A DNA stretch of 64,000 nt from CAYMAZ01 sp964388575 (GTDB lineage Bacteria > Bacteroidota > Bacteroidia > Bacteroidales > DTU049): positions 39,296-103,295 of the forward strand of contig CAYMAZ010000008.1 of the NCBI GenBank assembly GCA_964388575.1, read 5' to 3'. The notes under the pieces were generated by a model. The model saw nothing but the letters and a program-made list of their open reading frames with translations. It was not told the origin of the DNA and ran no database searches. A program made the translations under genes and the position numbers. Positions 45,537 through 54,666 of the stretch are shown one piece after another (positions within the stretch are counted from its first letter, which is position 1; every line of letters begins with the position of its first letter).

Positions 45537-46343
45537 ATGAACCGCCTGTTTCAAATTTTTTTATGTTTTTATTTCCTTACACAGTTAAGCGTGAATGCAC
45601 AGGAAATCAACCAATTTGACAAAAACGGAAAACAACACGGACAATGGATCAAATATCACGAAAAATCTGAAATTATCAGATATGAAGGTCAGTTTGAGCA
45701 TGGTGTTCCTGTAGGAGAATTTAAATATTACTATGAAACAGGAAATCTGAAAACCATTGCAGTATATGAAAATAATGGAATAAGGTGTTCAACCGTATCA
45801 TTTTTCGGGAATGGCAACAAACATGCGGAAGGCTTATACATCAATCGTAAAAAAGAGGGAGAATGGTTGTTTTATGACGGATACAACAACATAATTGCTG
45901 TTGAACATTATTCAGATGGGAAAAAACATGGCCCAAGCATCACGTATCTCCCTACCGGAGAAAAGATTGAAGAAATAACTTATGAAAACGGACAGGTAAA
46001 CGGAAACTGGAAGAGATACTACAAAAACGGAAGCCTGCACTTTGAAGGGACTATCCAGAATGACAAGTGGAATGGAGATTTTGAATTTTACAACCTGAAC
46101 AATAAGAAAAATGCTGCGGGGACTTATGTGAATTCAACAAAAGATGGAGACTGGAAATTCTATGATGAAGACGGCAGGCTCATCAAAATAGTTACATATC
46201 AAAACGGAAAGGAAATCACAAAAAAGGTTTTTCAAAAAGAAAAGGATTCTGATTTTATCAATTTGCTTGAAACTGAACAAATCATGAAGAAGATCCAAAC
46301 AGGTGTGCATGATAATGAGCCCGACAACCCGTTTACAAGATAA
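45537..46343 (+). CDS. MORN-repeat / YwqK-like exported protein
   Basis: About 268 residues from the ATG at 45537 (a second ATG at 45504 adds 11). A signal peptide (MNRLFQIFLCFYFLTQLSVNAQ) precedes about eight MORN-type repeats with the G-x-W/x-Y pattern: NGKQHGQWIKYH, GVPVGEFKYYYETG, KKEGEWLFYDG, NGQVNGNWKRYY. These repeats form an elongated beta sheet. The label of YwqK antitoxin used for this family is a naming convention; no toxin gene is present. It is followed by a lipoprotein gene 77 bases downstream. Confidence 0.82.
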   Translation: MNRLFQIFLCFYFLTQLSVNAQEINQFDKNGKQHGQWIKYHEKSEIIRYEGQFEHGVPVGEFKYYYETGNLKTIAVYENNGIRCSTVSFFGNGNKHAEGLYINRKKEGEWLFYDGYNNIIAVEHYSDGKKHGPSITYLPTGEKIEEITYENGQVNGNWKRYYKNGSLHFEGTIQNDKWNGDFEFYNLNNKKNAAGTYVNSTKDGDWKFYDEDGRLIKIVTYQNGKEITKKVFQKEKDSDFINLLETEQIMKKIQTGVHDNEPDNPFTR

Positions 46344-46420
46344 TTACCATTTGAATCACAGCAAATTATGTCATCATAATTTATGAAATTTTTGTAACTT
46401 TACACATTATTCCGGATTCA

Positions 46421-47137
46421 ATGAATTTTCAAGTAATTCCTTTCTGCAAATTTCAATTTAAGATCATTTTCTTATATTATTTTTTAGCTTTTGTTATTTC
46501 AGGTTGTAATAATGATGAACAAAGTATACATATTGATGTGGGTTATGACTATTTTCCCTGTTCAGTAGGAACCTGGTTTCATTATGATGTTGATTCAACA
46601 ATTTGGGACGATTTTACTTCTCAAACCTATGAATATCATTCTCAAATCCTTGAAGTTATTGAAAGTCAGTTTATTGACAATGAAGGGAATCCTGCATTCA
46701 GAATTGAACGTTATTACAGAGCCTCCGATTCAGCCGATTGGGTTATTAAAGATATTTGGTTTGCAAATCTAAAACCAGCATCAGCAGAGAAAGTTGAAGA
46801 AAATGTCAGATTTGTTAAGCTTACGTTTCCGGTTCACGAGAATTTCAAATGGGACGGAAATGCGTTCAATTATCTGAATGAAGAAAATTACGCTTATAAA
46901 GGTTTACACGAGTCAATAACAGCCGGATCTAATCATTATGATTCAACAATTACTGTTGAACATAAAAACAGTTACAATCTGATTGAAGAAGACAACAGAT
47001 ATGAAGTCTATGCCAAACATATCGGACTTGTTAAAAAATATTCAAAAACAGTCAAAAAGAATATTGCACAACCTGATGTTATTGTCAGTGGTAATCTTGT
47101 TGAATATAATTTAAGACATTACGGAAAAAACAATTGA
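46421..47137 (+). CDS. Predicted lipoprotein, unknown function
   Basis: A 238-residue protein with an N-terminal hydrophobic segment and a lipobox FVISGC at the cleavage cysteine near residue 29. The mature part is rich in strands, with DYFPCSVGTWFHYDVDST, IERYYRASDSADWVIKDIWF and KYSKTVKK. The pattern of a short surface lipoprotein with a beta sandwich is frequent in Bacteroidota, but I cannot name a family. A TAACTTTA at 46395-46402, one base off the -7 box, lies upstream. The S8 protease gene follows 4 bases after the stop, so the two likely form one unit. Confidence 0.8.
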   Translation: MNFQVIPFCKFQFKIIFLYYFLAFVISGCNNDEQSIHIDVGYDYFPCSVGTWFHYDVDSTIWDDFTSQTYEYHSQILEVIESQFIDNEGNPAFRIERYYRASDSADWVIKDIWFANLKPASAEKVEENVRFVKLTFPVHENFKWDGNAFNYLNEENYAYKGLHESITAGSNHYDSTITVEHKNSYNLIEEDNRYEVYAKHIGLVKKYSKTVKKNIAQPDVIVSGNLVEYNLRHYGKNN

Positions 47138-47141
47138 ATTT

Positions 47142-48857
47142 ATGAAAACTTATCATTTTATTTTTCTTTCATTATTATTTGCGTTTATTACCGGGTTTTC
47201 CCATGGACAGATTTCACAACTTCCAAAGTTCCGAATTGAATTTTCGGACAAAAACAATACGCTATTTTCTTTGTCTAATCCGGAGGATTATCTGTCCCTA
47301 AGGTCAATTCTGAGACGAGCAAACCAGGGAATAGCAATTGACAGCACTGACCTGCCTGTTAACCAAAACTACATTGACAGTGTGCTATCCTTAGGCGGAA
47401 CACTTCTGACAAAATCAAAATGGTTAAACTGCATCACTATAGCAGTGAGTGACACATCAATTATTCCCTCTATTCAGGCATTCCCCTTTGTCACAGATGT
47501 CGTCAGAACTTACCCCCCCGGAGGAATTAAGAGTCAACCTGTTAAAAAAGAACGTATGATCAACACTCAGTCTTATGAAGAAATCAACCTTATGAGACAC
47601 TCAATACTGGCAGCAGGACAGACTGAGGAAAGTTTCTCAATCAAATCGATTAACTATGGTTTTGGATATAATCAGGCAAATATGATTGGCGTGGACTATC
47701 TTCATGCACTCGGATATACCGGTGAAGACATGATCATCGCAGTACTGGATGCCGGTTTTTTCAGTGTAAACACATTGAGTATTTTTGACAGTATCCGATC
47801 AAATGGGCAAATTCTGGGAACCCATGATTTTGTGAATCCTGGAAATGATGTTTATAGCCAAAGTACACATGGTATGTCAGTCTTATCAATCATGGGCGGA
47901 AACCTTCCCGGTCAGCTGGTAGGAACAGCACCGCATGCCTCCTACTGGTTATTGCGCACAGAAGATGCAAACAGTGAATTCAGGATTGAAGAAGACAACT
48001 GGATTGCAGGTGCTGAGTTTGCCGACAGTGTAGGTGCCGATGTTCTGAATACTTCACTCGGATATACTGAATTTTGGGATCCTGCACAGAATTATACCTA
48101 TGCGGATATGAACGGGAACACTGCACGCATCACTATCGGGGCAAATATGGCCTCTTCAAAAGGGATGCTTTGCGTAAACAGCGCCGGAAACAGTGGCAAT
48201 TCACCATGGAAATACATCGGAGCTCCGGCCGACGGATTTGATATCCTTGCAGTCGGTGCAGTTGATGCAAACGGTGTTCAGGCATCCTTCTCATCAATCG
48301 GCCCCTCTCATGACGGAAGAGTAAAACCTAATGTCACTGCCATGGGCGAAGGAACTGCCGTTGTGTATTCGTCAGGAAATGTAGGACCGGGAAACGGAAC
48401 AAGTTTCAGCGGACCCGTTGTTGCCGGAGCAGCTGCATGTCTCTGGCAGGCAAACCCCACACTCACCAACACAGAATTGAAATCATTCATAGAACAGAGC
48501 GCTTCACTTTATCCTTCATGGGATACATTATTTGGTTATGGCATTCCGAATTTTGCAGCTGCGCATATTCTTGTTTCTAAGGATGTTACACCTGAAGAAG
48601 ATCCGTTCATACTTATTTATCCCAACCCCTTCGATGACGAAATCTTCCTGATTTTTCAGGCCAGTGAACCCATAACTGTAAATGTAGAAATTATAGACGC
48701 AAAAGGACGGAAAATATCATCAAAAGAAAACATACAACTTTTCAGCGGATACAACAATATTTCAATTGACCGTCTTAAAGGAAAAACAAACGGAGTTTAC
48801 TTTCTTCGAATTTTGACAGACAAACAAGTTTATGTGAAACGTATAATGAAAGTTTAA
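47142..48857 (+). CDS. Secreted S8 subtilisin-like serine protease with T9SS sorting domain
   Basis: A 571-residue protease with a signal peptide (cleavage near FSHGQ), a prodomain-like region and the subtilisin triad: Asp in MIIAVLDAGFF, His in STHGMSVLSIMGG and Ser in GTSFSGPVVAGAAA. The oxyanion Asn is in CVNSAGNSG. The C-terminal 80 residues, from LIYPNPFDDEIF to KQVYVKRIMKV, are a type A T9SS sorting domain. It would be exported to the surface or medium for protein degradation. It pairs with the lipoprotein gene. Confidence 0.93.
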   Translation: MKTYHFIFLSLLFAFITGFSHGQISQLPKFRIEFSDKNNTLFSLSNPEDYLSLRSILRRANQGIAIDSTDLPVNQNYIDSVLSLGGTLLTKSKWLNCITIAVSDTSIIPSIQAFPFVTDVVRTYPPGGIKSQPVKKERMINTQSYEEINLMRHSILAAGQTEESFSIKSINYGFGYNQANMIGVDYLHALGYTGEDMIIAVLDAGFFSVNTLSIFDSIRSNGQILGTHDFVNPGNDVYSQSTHGMSVLSIMGGNLPGQLVGTAPHASYWLLRTEDANSEFRIEEDNWIAGAEFADSVGADVLNTSLGYTEFWDPAQNYTYADMNGNTARITIGANMASSKGMLCVNSAGNSGNSPWKYIGAPADGFDILAVGAVDANGVQASFSSIGPSHDGRVKPNVTAMGEGTAVVYSSGNVGPGNGTSFSGPVVAGAAACLWQANPTLTNTELKSFIEQSASLYPSWDTLFGYGIPNFAAAHILVSKDVTPEEDPFILIYPNPFDDEIFLIFQASEPITVNVEIIDAKGRKISSKENIQLFSGYNNISIDRLKGKTNGVYFLRILTDKQVYVKRIMKV

Positions 48858-48859
48858 CG

Positions 48860-49696
48860 ATGATTCTGATTGCTGACAGTGGTTCAAGTAAAACAATCTG
48901 GGCAATCACCGGAGAATCAGTTGACCCCGTCATCTTTTATACAAAAGGATACAATCCCTATCATATCGGCACAGAAGAAATAATAGAAGATTTCAAAACC
49001 TCATCAGGCAGTTGGTTTCAGAACAGAAATATTTTAAAAGTTTTCTTTTTCGGAGCGGGCTGTACAGGTGGAGATAAAAATCTGATCATACAAAATGCCC
49101 TTTCTGTAATTTTTCCTGTGGCAGAACTTAATGTTTCAAATGATCTTCATGGCGCAGCACTGGCTTTGTTCGGAAACAATGCAGGTATTACTTGTATTCT
49201 AGGAACCGGCTCATCTTCTGCACTGTGGAATGGACAAAAGTTGCACCAACACACTCCTTCGCTTGGGTACATTCTGGGTGATGAAGGTAGTGGAACACAT
49301 ATGGGAATCCGTTTTCTTAAATCGTATCTGCGAAAAGAATTCGATAAGGATACAACAGAATATTTCGCTGACAATATCAGGCTCACAGATTTTGAAATCC
49401 TTAGCAATATATATCAAAACAATGATACAAAACGATTTCTGGCATCTTTTGTCCCTTTGATGAGTACCAAAGTTGAACATCCGCTAATTCATTCAATTGT
49501 CAGAGAATCTTTGAATCAGTATGTTGAAACTTTCATTCTTACAATACCTGAAAATAAAAAATACGATATTGGATTCTGCGGTTCACCTGCACATTATTTT
49601 AATGATATATTAACTGAACAAATGAACAAACATGGTTTAAAATTAAAATCAATCCTTGCCAATCCAATTGATAAGCTTTTAAAATTTTTTCAATAA
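48860..49696 (+). CDS. BadF/BadG-type ATPase, N-acetylglucosamine kinase-like
   Basis: A 278-residue ASKHA-fold kinase. It starts ADSGSSKTIWAI (phosphate 1), with GTGSSSALWNG as phosphate 2 and an LGYILGDEGSGTHMG segment typical of GlcNAc kinases. Such enzymes in Bacteroidota phosphorylate amino sugars recovered from cell-wall or host glycans. The start is 2 bases after the S8 stop codon, so it may be translated with that gene, although the functional link is unclear. The 94-base gap after it has no clear terminator. Confidence 0.85.
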   Translation: MILIADSGSSKTIWAITGESVDPVIFYTKGYNPYHIGTEEIIEDFKTSSGSWFQNRNILKVFFFGAGCTGGDKNLIIQNALSVIFPVAELNVSNDLHGAALALFGNNAGITCILGTGSSSALWNGQKLHQHTPSLGYILGDEGSGTHMGIRFLKSYLRKEFDKDTTEYFADNIRLTDFEILSNIYQNNDTKRFLASFVPLMSTKVEHPLIHSIVRESLNQYVETFILTIPENKKYDIGFCGSPAHYFNDILTEQMNKHGLKLKSILANPIDKLLKFFQ

Positions 49697-49790
49697 TATA
49701 AACTTTAGATAATACCCATTTTTACAGTTTTTCCGGCAATTTTTCCTTAGTGAATATCATCGGGGTTAATGCAGTAAATATCAATTCATA

Positions 49791-51770
49791 CTACCAGACA
49801 ATCACTTTTTTAGTAAGTTTTTGACTTCCAAAAATAATACTAACTATGTAAACACCCTTATTCAGGTCATTTACTGTCATATTGCACGATTGTGATAGTT
49901 TAAAAACATCATGCTTCACCATTCTTCCATTTATATCATATATCGTTATTGTAACATCTTCCATAAGAATTCTCCCAAAGTCAAATGTAACATAATCATT
50001 TGCAGGCACTGGATAAATGGCAACGTCAATCAGTGAGTGTTCTACCATTGAAACATCGCTATGATATTTAAATACCGGTCTGATAAATCTTGCTGTTTGT
50101 ATTCCTGATCCCTGCCATGTAGAGGAAGACCCAATATAAAAATAGTTGGTTCCAGGTGTATAAATATCATTGCTCTGAGAAAGACCAATAGTGGTATTCG
50201 TCCCTTCATAGCAGCCAAACGCATAAATACCGGCATCTAAAGATACATTTCCAGCAAACGGAAGAAAATACTCGTTGATTGTTCCATCTATGATAACAAC
50301 CTCCCCAAGTGCAATTTGAGTTGAAGGCATAGTAGCATCATAATTATATAATACAGCAAATGTTGTGTCGCCCTGAACAGGAGTCTCAATCCGTATCCAA
50401 ATACCGGCAATTGTATCGTCTGAGGCAAGTTCAAATAAAGTGACAGCATAAGCCCATTCTGTTGAACTTACAGAATATCCAGAACCTGTTGAAATGGTGT
50501 TATCTCTGGCAAAAATTGTATCTGTTACTTCAAATGAAAATGATAATGTATCGTTTGCAGGATTTGAATCAACAATAGCAGCATTCGGTCTCACAGAAAC
50601 AAATACCTCATACTGACCTGTCCCGGCATCAGGAAGAAATCCAGATGAAGTCATTGTAACAGTTACACCAGAACCCACACCATTCACAAATAAAGTTTCA
50701 GTATTTATTAACCCTCCATTATTGGAATATTCAATATCAGCATACAACGTATCTACCTGAACAGTACTGCTATTTCTTGCCTGAATTGTAAATTCCTGTT
50801 CAAAAATCTGAGATTTCGGAATCATGGTATATCCCTTTACAGGTCTAACTTCTAACACTTCAACATCCTCGATACTTGCGCCCAGCAATAACTCATAAGA
50901 GAAAACCACATTATCTGGTGATCCTTGAATTAGCCCCATTAATGATGTTTCTCCAGAAATATAGTCGGTGGTTAAAAACAACCCTCCTGCCAATCCTGAG
51001 TTTAATGAGTATAGAGTTGAAAAATCAGACATTACATCTCTTTCATACACTGTTTGTATTCCTGCCGGCAATTGCAAAGCATTGATTTGAGACTGACTAG
51101 AAACACCACTTTGATGAAAAACCCAAAGATACGGACCTCCGACCGATACGTTATCAATTGCAGCACCATACATTCCACCTAGACCATGTGTTGCTGCAGG
51201 AATTGAAGTCAATACTGCACCACTCATACTAATGGCTACAATATCAGTATTGGAATTTCCTGTCCAGAATCCACCTGCTCCAGAATCTAATGTTGGATCA
51301 TACGTTAGAAATCTTGAAGTCACACTTGCTGAAGAAATGATATTTGGAGCAACAATCAGTTGTGTAAACGGATTGACCTTGAATATTGTATTAGTACCAT
51401 TGGCAAAATATAAGTGAGTACCATCAGAAGTTATGGCTCTAGTCCCTGCAAGACCTGCAATGAAAAACTTTGAAATTAAAGTACCATTTGAAGAATAACG
51501 AATGAGTGTATCGCTTGCCCATTTGGAAACCCAAAATTCATTATTAATAAATGCAACTGCTGCCTGACCTACTCCTCCTCCGGATAATGTTGCATTAAAC
51601 GAACTCTGAATATCCCAGGTTGAATTGTTACCTCCAACAGAATTCTCTGAGAGATTAACTCCGGGAGCAATTTCTGAATCTGGATCAGTCTTTAAAGTAG
51701 TTTCCAATTGCTGTGCATTTAGAAATAAGACTAATACACTCATAATAATCGAGCATATTATTTTTTTCAT
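49791..51770 (-). CDS. T9SS type A sorting domain protein with propeller-like repeats
   Basis: 659 residues from the ATG at 51770; a TTG further up lies inside the -7 box and is not used. After the signal peptide (MKKIICSIIMSVLVLFLNAQ) the first 260 residues have strands with WVSKWASD, YFANGTNTIFKV and GGFWTGNSN, like a propeller or sandwich. An Ig-like part and a GIWIRIETPVQGD module follow, then the C-terminal sorting domain IDVAIYPVPANDYV with the final KKVIVW. No catalytic residues are recognised. It is a surface or released cargo. Confidence 0.82.
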   Translation of the reverse strand: MKKIICSIIMSVLVLFLNAQQLETTLKTDPDSEIAPGVNLSENSVGGNNSTWDIQSSFNATLSGGGVGQAAVAFINNEFWVSKWASDTLIRYSSNGTLISKFFIAGLAGTRAITSDGTHLYFANGTNTIFKVNPFTQLIVAPNIISSASVTSRFLTYDPTLDSGAGGFWTGNSNTDIVAISMSGAVLTSIPAATHGLGGMYGAAIDNVSVGGPYLWVFHQSGVSSQSQINALQLPAGIQTVYERDVMSDFSTLYSLNSGLAGGLFLTTDYISGETSLMGLIQGSPDNVVFSYELLLGASIEDVEVLEVRPVKGYTMIPKSQIFEQEFTIQARNSSTVQVDTLYADIEYSNNGGLINTETLFVNGVGSGVTVTMTSSGFLPDAGTGQYEVFVSVRPNAAIVDSNPANDTLSFSFEVTDTIFARDNTISTGSGYSVSSTEWAYAVTLFELASDDTIAGIWIRIETPVQGDTTFAVLYNYDATMPSTQIALGEVVIIDGTINEYFLPFAGNVSLDAGIYAFGCYEGTNTTIGLSQSNDIYTPGTNYFYIGSSSTWQGSGIQTARFIRPVFKYHSDVSMVEHSLIDVAIYPVPANDYVTFDFGRILMEDVTITIYDINGRMVKHDVFKLSQSCNMTVNDLNKGVYIVSIIFGSQKLTKKVIVW

Positions 51771-51794
51771 AATAATAAATAGTATATTTTTTGA

Positions 51795-51802
51795 CAAATA
51801 TA
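51795..51802 (-). promoter_or_regulatory. Putative -7 box of the T9SS cargo gene
   Basis: The minus strand reads TATATTTG, exact for TAnnTTTG, ending 24 bases before the ATG at 51770. The rest of the gap 51803-52012 is AT-rich with nothing I can name. Confidence 0.5.
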
Positions 51803-52012
51803 CATATTTAATTGTCCAATTATTAACTACAAAATATAACTTATTAACACGAAAAACCTAACAGGCAATCTTTCTTAAGAATAACGCTCATCCAGATCTT
51901 TACTAAACATCGTTAAAATATTACTTATCTCTCAGGTGAATGAGAAAGCAACTTATGTATCATTAATAATTGATAAACAAGAAAAAAATATAACTATCCG
52001 TTGTGATCAGAA

Positions 52013-53527
52013 TTAAATATTCTTCACAATCCATTTACTTTGTCTTTCCTGAGCCAGTTTCCCCCATTCGGGTATGACAACGTCTAAAAATCTCTGTTTG
52101 TCCGCACGCAACTTATCCATATCCAGTCCGATATATTTCTGTGCTTTGGCTTTAGTGGAAATATCAGGATAAACAACCTTTCCAGCAACTCCGAGTCCAT
52201 GCAGCACATTGTTCAATTCAAGTTTTGCTTCATGGGCTTTATGAATTCCGTCAGCAAGGATTCTGGAACACTCAAGTGGAGCATGAAAAGAGCCGCCATG
52301 ACTGGCTGCTACATAATCCCATCTCCATTGTGCCGCACGGATCAGTTTTAATGCTTTTTCCATTTGTGCATCATCGGCTCCGTTTTCCCATGCAAAACCA
52401 GCCTCAACATGAGCCTGCACTAACAAATCTTCGAGAATATCACGACTTTTTTTAACCTTATCCTGTCTTTCATAAACATCTGCTATAAGCTGTTCCGTTT
52501 GTTCACGATGACATACCTGACAAGTTTGATGAGCATATTTCAATGGACTAACAGCATGATGAGAGGTAAATTTCACTCCACCTTCGCTATGAAACGGCAA
52601 ATGACAATCGGAACAGGACAAGCCTCTTGCAAAATGGACCCCCTTTGTAAAAATCTCATAATCTGGATGTTGAGCTTTGAGCATTGGAGTTTTACTGATG
52701 CTGTGAACCCAGTCAGTGAACCCGATTTGATCATAATATTCTTCCATATCGTCGACCGTCATCCCTTTATCCCATGGTAAAGTCAGATAATTGATACCAT
52801 CATATTTCGATTTATCAAAGTAATATTCCACATGACATTGCGCACATGCAAGCGAACGCATTTCCTGGTGTGTTACTTTAGTGATATCCTTGTTCATCCT
52901 TTCATACACTTCAATAAGAGCCGGTCTGGTGATAATAAGATTCATGTTTTTGGCATCATGGCAGTCAGCACAACCAATTGGATTAACAACCTCGTGTCCA
53001 AGTGTTTCCCAGGTTCCACTATAAAATTCTTTGACCCCCATTTCTTTCATCAATCTGGGCACATCAGGACTTTTACATGTCCAGCAGGTATTCGGTTGAA
53101 TACTTTTTTCACCATCCACAGGAGCCCCAACGCGCAATGTGTTGTATAAATCTGTTATTGCATAATAATGACCTCTTGACTGTTTGTAATCACGACTAAA
53201 AGCATATCCTGCCCATAACACGACCATTCGTGGATTATCTTCAAGAAAATCTATTGTTGCATTTCCCATGTATTTTGACCTGTAGGATGTGTCAGATGTT
53301 TGCAACCAGGTCTCATATTCACGCGGAAAGTTTTTTCCCCAGATTTCGTTTCTTGGCTCCCATTCTTCAAATTCCACAACAGGAGTATAGGCAAATACAG
53401 CCTCTGCCCTTCGTTCAACAATGGTAGAAGCTAATAATCCCATTAAAAAAACCACAACCATGGTTCCTAAAAATAAAACCCAGCCTAGCCAGGGTTTTTT
53501 GCTCACTAACTGATTGATACTTTTCAT
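52013..53527 (-). CDS. nrfA: Cytochrome c552 nitrite reductase NrfA
   Basis: A 504-residue pentaheme enzyme that reduces nitrite to ammonium by six electrons, in the periplasm. One heme has the special lysine motif C148-W-T-C151-K152; the other four are CADCH, CAQCH, CSDCH and CQVCH. A non-cleaved N-terminal signal-anchor (WVLFLGTMVVVFLMGLLA) suggests membrane attachment, or at least an export signal. The distal region HSISKTPMLKAQHPDYEIFTKGVH has the heme-4/5 surroundings. It starts 4 bases after nrfH, forming the NrfHA pair that takes electrons from the quinol pool. Confidence 0.96.
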   Translation of the reverse strand: MKSINQLVSKKPWLGWVLFLGTMVVVFLMGLLASTIVERRAEAVFAYTPVVEFEEWEPRNEIWGKNFPREYETWLQTSDTSYRSKYMGNATIDFLEDNPRMVVLWAGYAFSRDYKQSRGHYYAITDLYNTLRVGAPVDGEKSIQPNTCWTCKSPDVPRLMKEMGVKEFYSGTWETLGHEVVNPIGCADCHDAKNMNLIITRPALIEVYERMNKDITKVTHQEMRSLACAQCHVEYYFDKSKYDGINYLTLPWDKGMTVDDMEEYYDQIGFTDWVHSISKTPMLKAQHPDYEIFTKGVHFARGLSCSDCHLPFHSEGGVKFTSHHAVSPLKYAHQTCQVCHREQTEQLIADVYERQDKVKKSRDILEDLLVQAHVEAGFAWENGADDAQMEKALKLIRAAQWRWDYVAASHGGSFHAPLECSRILADGIHKAHEAKLELNNVLHGLGVAGKVVYPDISTKAKAQKYIGLDMDKLRADKQRFLDVVIPEWGKLAQERQSKWIVKNI

Positions 53528-53531
53528 GAGT

Positions 53532-54155
53532 TTACTTGTTTTCTTTTTTAATAATTGAACTCAACCACCCCGGAACAGGAGACTGTGGCAGGGGAACTCC
53601 TTTAGCATTGGGAACAGATGAGAGCCCATAAACCGTTCCGTGCGGTACTTCACGATGACAGTCCACACATCTTTTTTCCCTTCGATATTCATGACCCTGC
53701 ATCGTATATCTGTCCATTTTATCATTAAACAACAAATCACTGTGACATCTGATACAGTTTTCCTGAACAACATTTTTCCCGGCCTGATGAATAAATATCA
53801 CCTGTGGTTCATTGCGAAGTGAGAATATTGTAGCATGACGCAGTCCATCATTTGCCTTGAACCAATAATGTCTGAAAAAATTATCCTGAGGAACATGACA
53901 ATCATTGCAATGTGTCCATTCACGATGTGAACTGTGAGACCATGTTGTATACTGGGGTGTCATAATGTGGCAGTTGACACATGTTGAAGGATCATCTGAC
54001 AAATAGGAAGGAGCACGTGAAATATAAAACAAAAAGAAAAACAGTCCAGTGAAAAATCCCAATAACAAGATGACTGGAACTTTCCACGAATGAGGTGGAA
54101 TAAAGTATTGCACCATCGCAACTATCTTTCTGAAAATTTTTCTGATTATTTTCAT
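53532..54155 (-). CDS. nrfH: Tetraheme membrane cytochrome NrfH
   Basis: About 207 residues from the ATG at 54155, or 194 from the one at 54116. One membrane helix (VPVILLLGFFTGLFFFLFYI) is followed by four heme motifs: CVNCH, CNDCH, CIRCH and CVDCH. It oxidises menaquinol and passes electrons to NrfA. The -7 box sits only 7 bases before the upstream ATG, so either the mRNA is nearly leaderless or the ATG at 54116 is used; the second gives a start MVQYFIPPHSWK that resembles other NrfH proteins. Confidence 0.93.
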   Translation of the reverse strand: MKIIRKIFRKIVAMVQYFIPPHSWKVPVILLLGFFTGLFFFLFYISRAPSYLSDDPSTCVNCHIMTPQYTTWSHSSHREWTHCNDCHVPQDNFFRHYWFKANDGLRHATIFSLRNEPQVIFIHQAGKNVVQENCIRCHSDLLFNDKMDRYTMQGHEYRREKRCVDCHREVPHGTVYGLSSVPNAKGVPLPQSPVPGWLSSIIKKENK

Positions 54156-54161
54156 AGTTGT

Positions 54162-54169
54162 CAAAGATA
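54162..54169 (-). promoter_or_regulatory. Putative nrfH -7 box
   Basis: The minus strand reads TATCTTTG, an exact match, ending 6 bases before the upstream nrfH ATG. No clear -33 was found. Confidence 0.5.
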
Positions 54170-54209
54170 CAAAACCAAATTAATTTAACACCAACTTTTT
54201 TTCAAAATT

Positions 54210-54545
54210 TTAATTTTTTTTAAACATTGTGATCATTATTTTTGATGCTTTCCTGCAAACCAGCCCGTGAGGCGCATTGGCCGGGACAACAAGCCATTGT
54301 CCAGCGGTGAGTCTGAAAACCTCCCCGGATACAGAAAAATCAATTTCTCCATCAAAAGCAACCACAACTACATCAAAAGGAGCTGCATGTTCACTGATCT
54401 GCTGTCCTTCATCTATTGCAAAAATACTTGAATTTCCTCCACTCCCCTTGACAAGTGTCTTGCTAACTATTGCACCCTGAGAAATTTGCAAGTCACTGAT
54501 AATATTTCCTGTTTCTGTTTTAACGTTGTTATTAAGTAAATCCAT
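54210..54545 (-). CDS. Small cupin-domain protein
   Basis: A 111-residue single cupin. The first motif is degenerate: GQQISEHAAPFDVVVVAFDG keeps one His but lacks the second His of the usual HxH. The second motif GQWLVVPANAPHGL has the family's P, G-like turn and histidine. Metal binding is therefore uncertain. Cupins of this size beside hcp or nrf genes recur in anaerobes, but the function is unknown. It lies 54 bases before nrfH and 121 bases after hcp, with a terminator in between. Confidence 0.8.
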   Translation of the reverse strand: MDLLNNNVKTETGNIISDLQISQGAIVSKTLVKGSGGNSSIFAIDEGQQISEHAAPFDVVVVAFDGEIDFSVSGEVFRLTAGQWLVVPANAPHGLVCRKASKIMITMFKKN

Positions 54546-54576
54546 AATAAATCATTATTTATGTTTCTAATTTTAA

Positions 54577-54646
54577 CAAAAAAACAGAAAGTGTTTCAGT
54601 TCTGGAAATTCTGTTTAAGAAAACCCTACTTACCCACTTTCTGTTT
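54577..54646 (-). terminator. hcp terminator (12-bp inverted repeat)
   Basis: On the minus strand AAACAGAAAGTG (54635-54646) pairs fully with CACTTTCTGTTT (54582-54593) around a 41-base loop, and the second arm runs into further T, seven in total. It lies just after the hcp stop and before the cupin gene. The large loop is unusual. Confidence 0.55.
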
Positions 54647-54666
54647 CTGTTCTATGAACGAATATA

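Noticed and set aside
45537..46343. MORN protein as an antitoxin of a toxin-antitoxin pair
   Set aside because: The name is a family label; it has a signal peptide and no toxin gene is beside it.
54158..54173. TTGT-N7-ACAA before nrfH as a Crp/Fnr-type operator
   Set aside because: The spacing and arms differ from the hcp palindrome and it coincides with the -7 box and its flanks.
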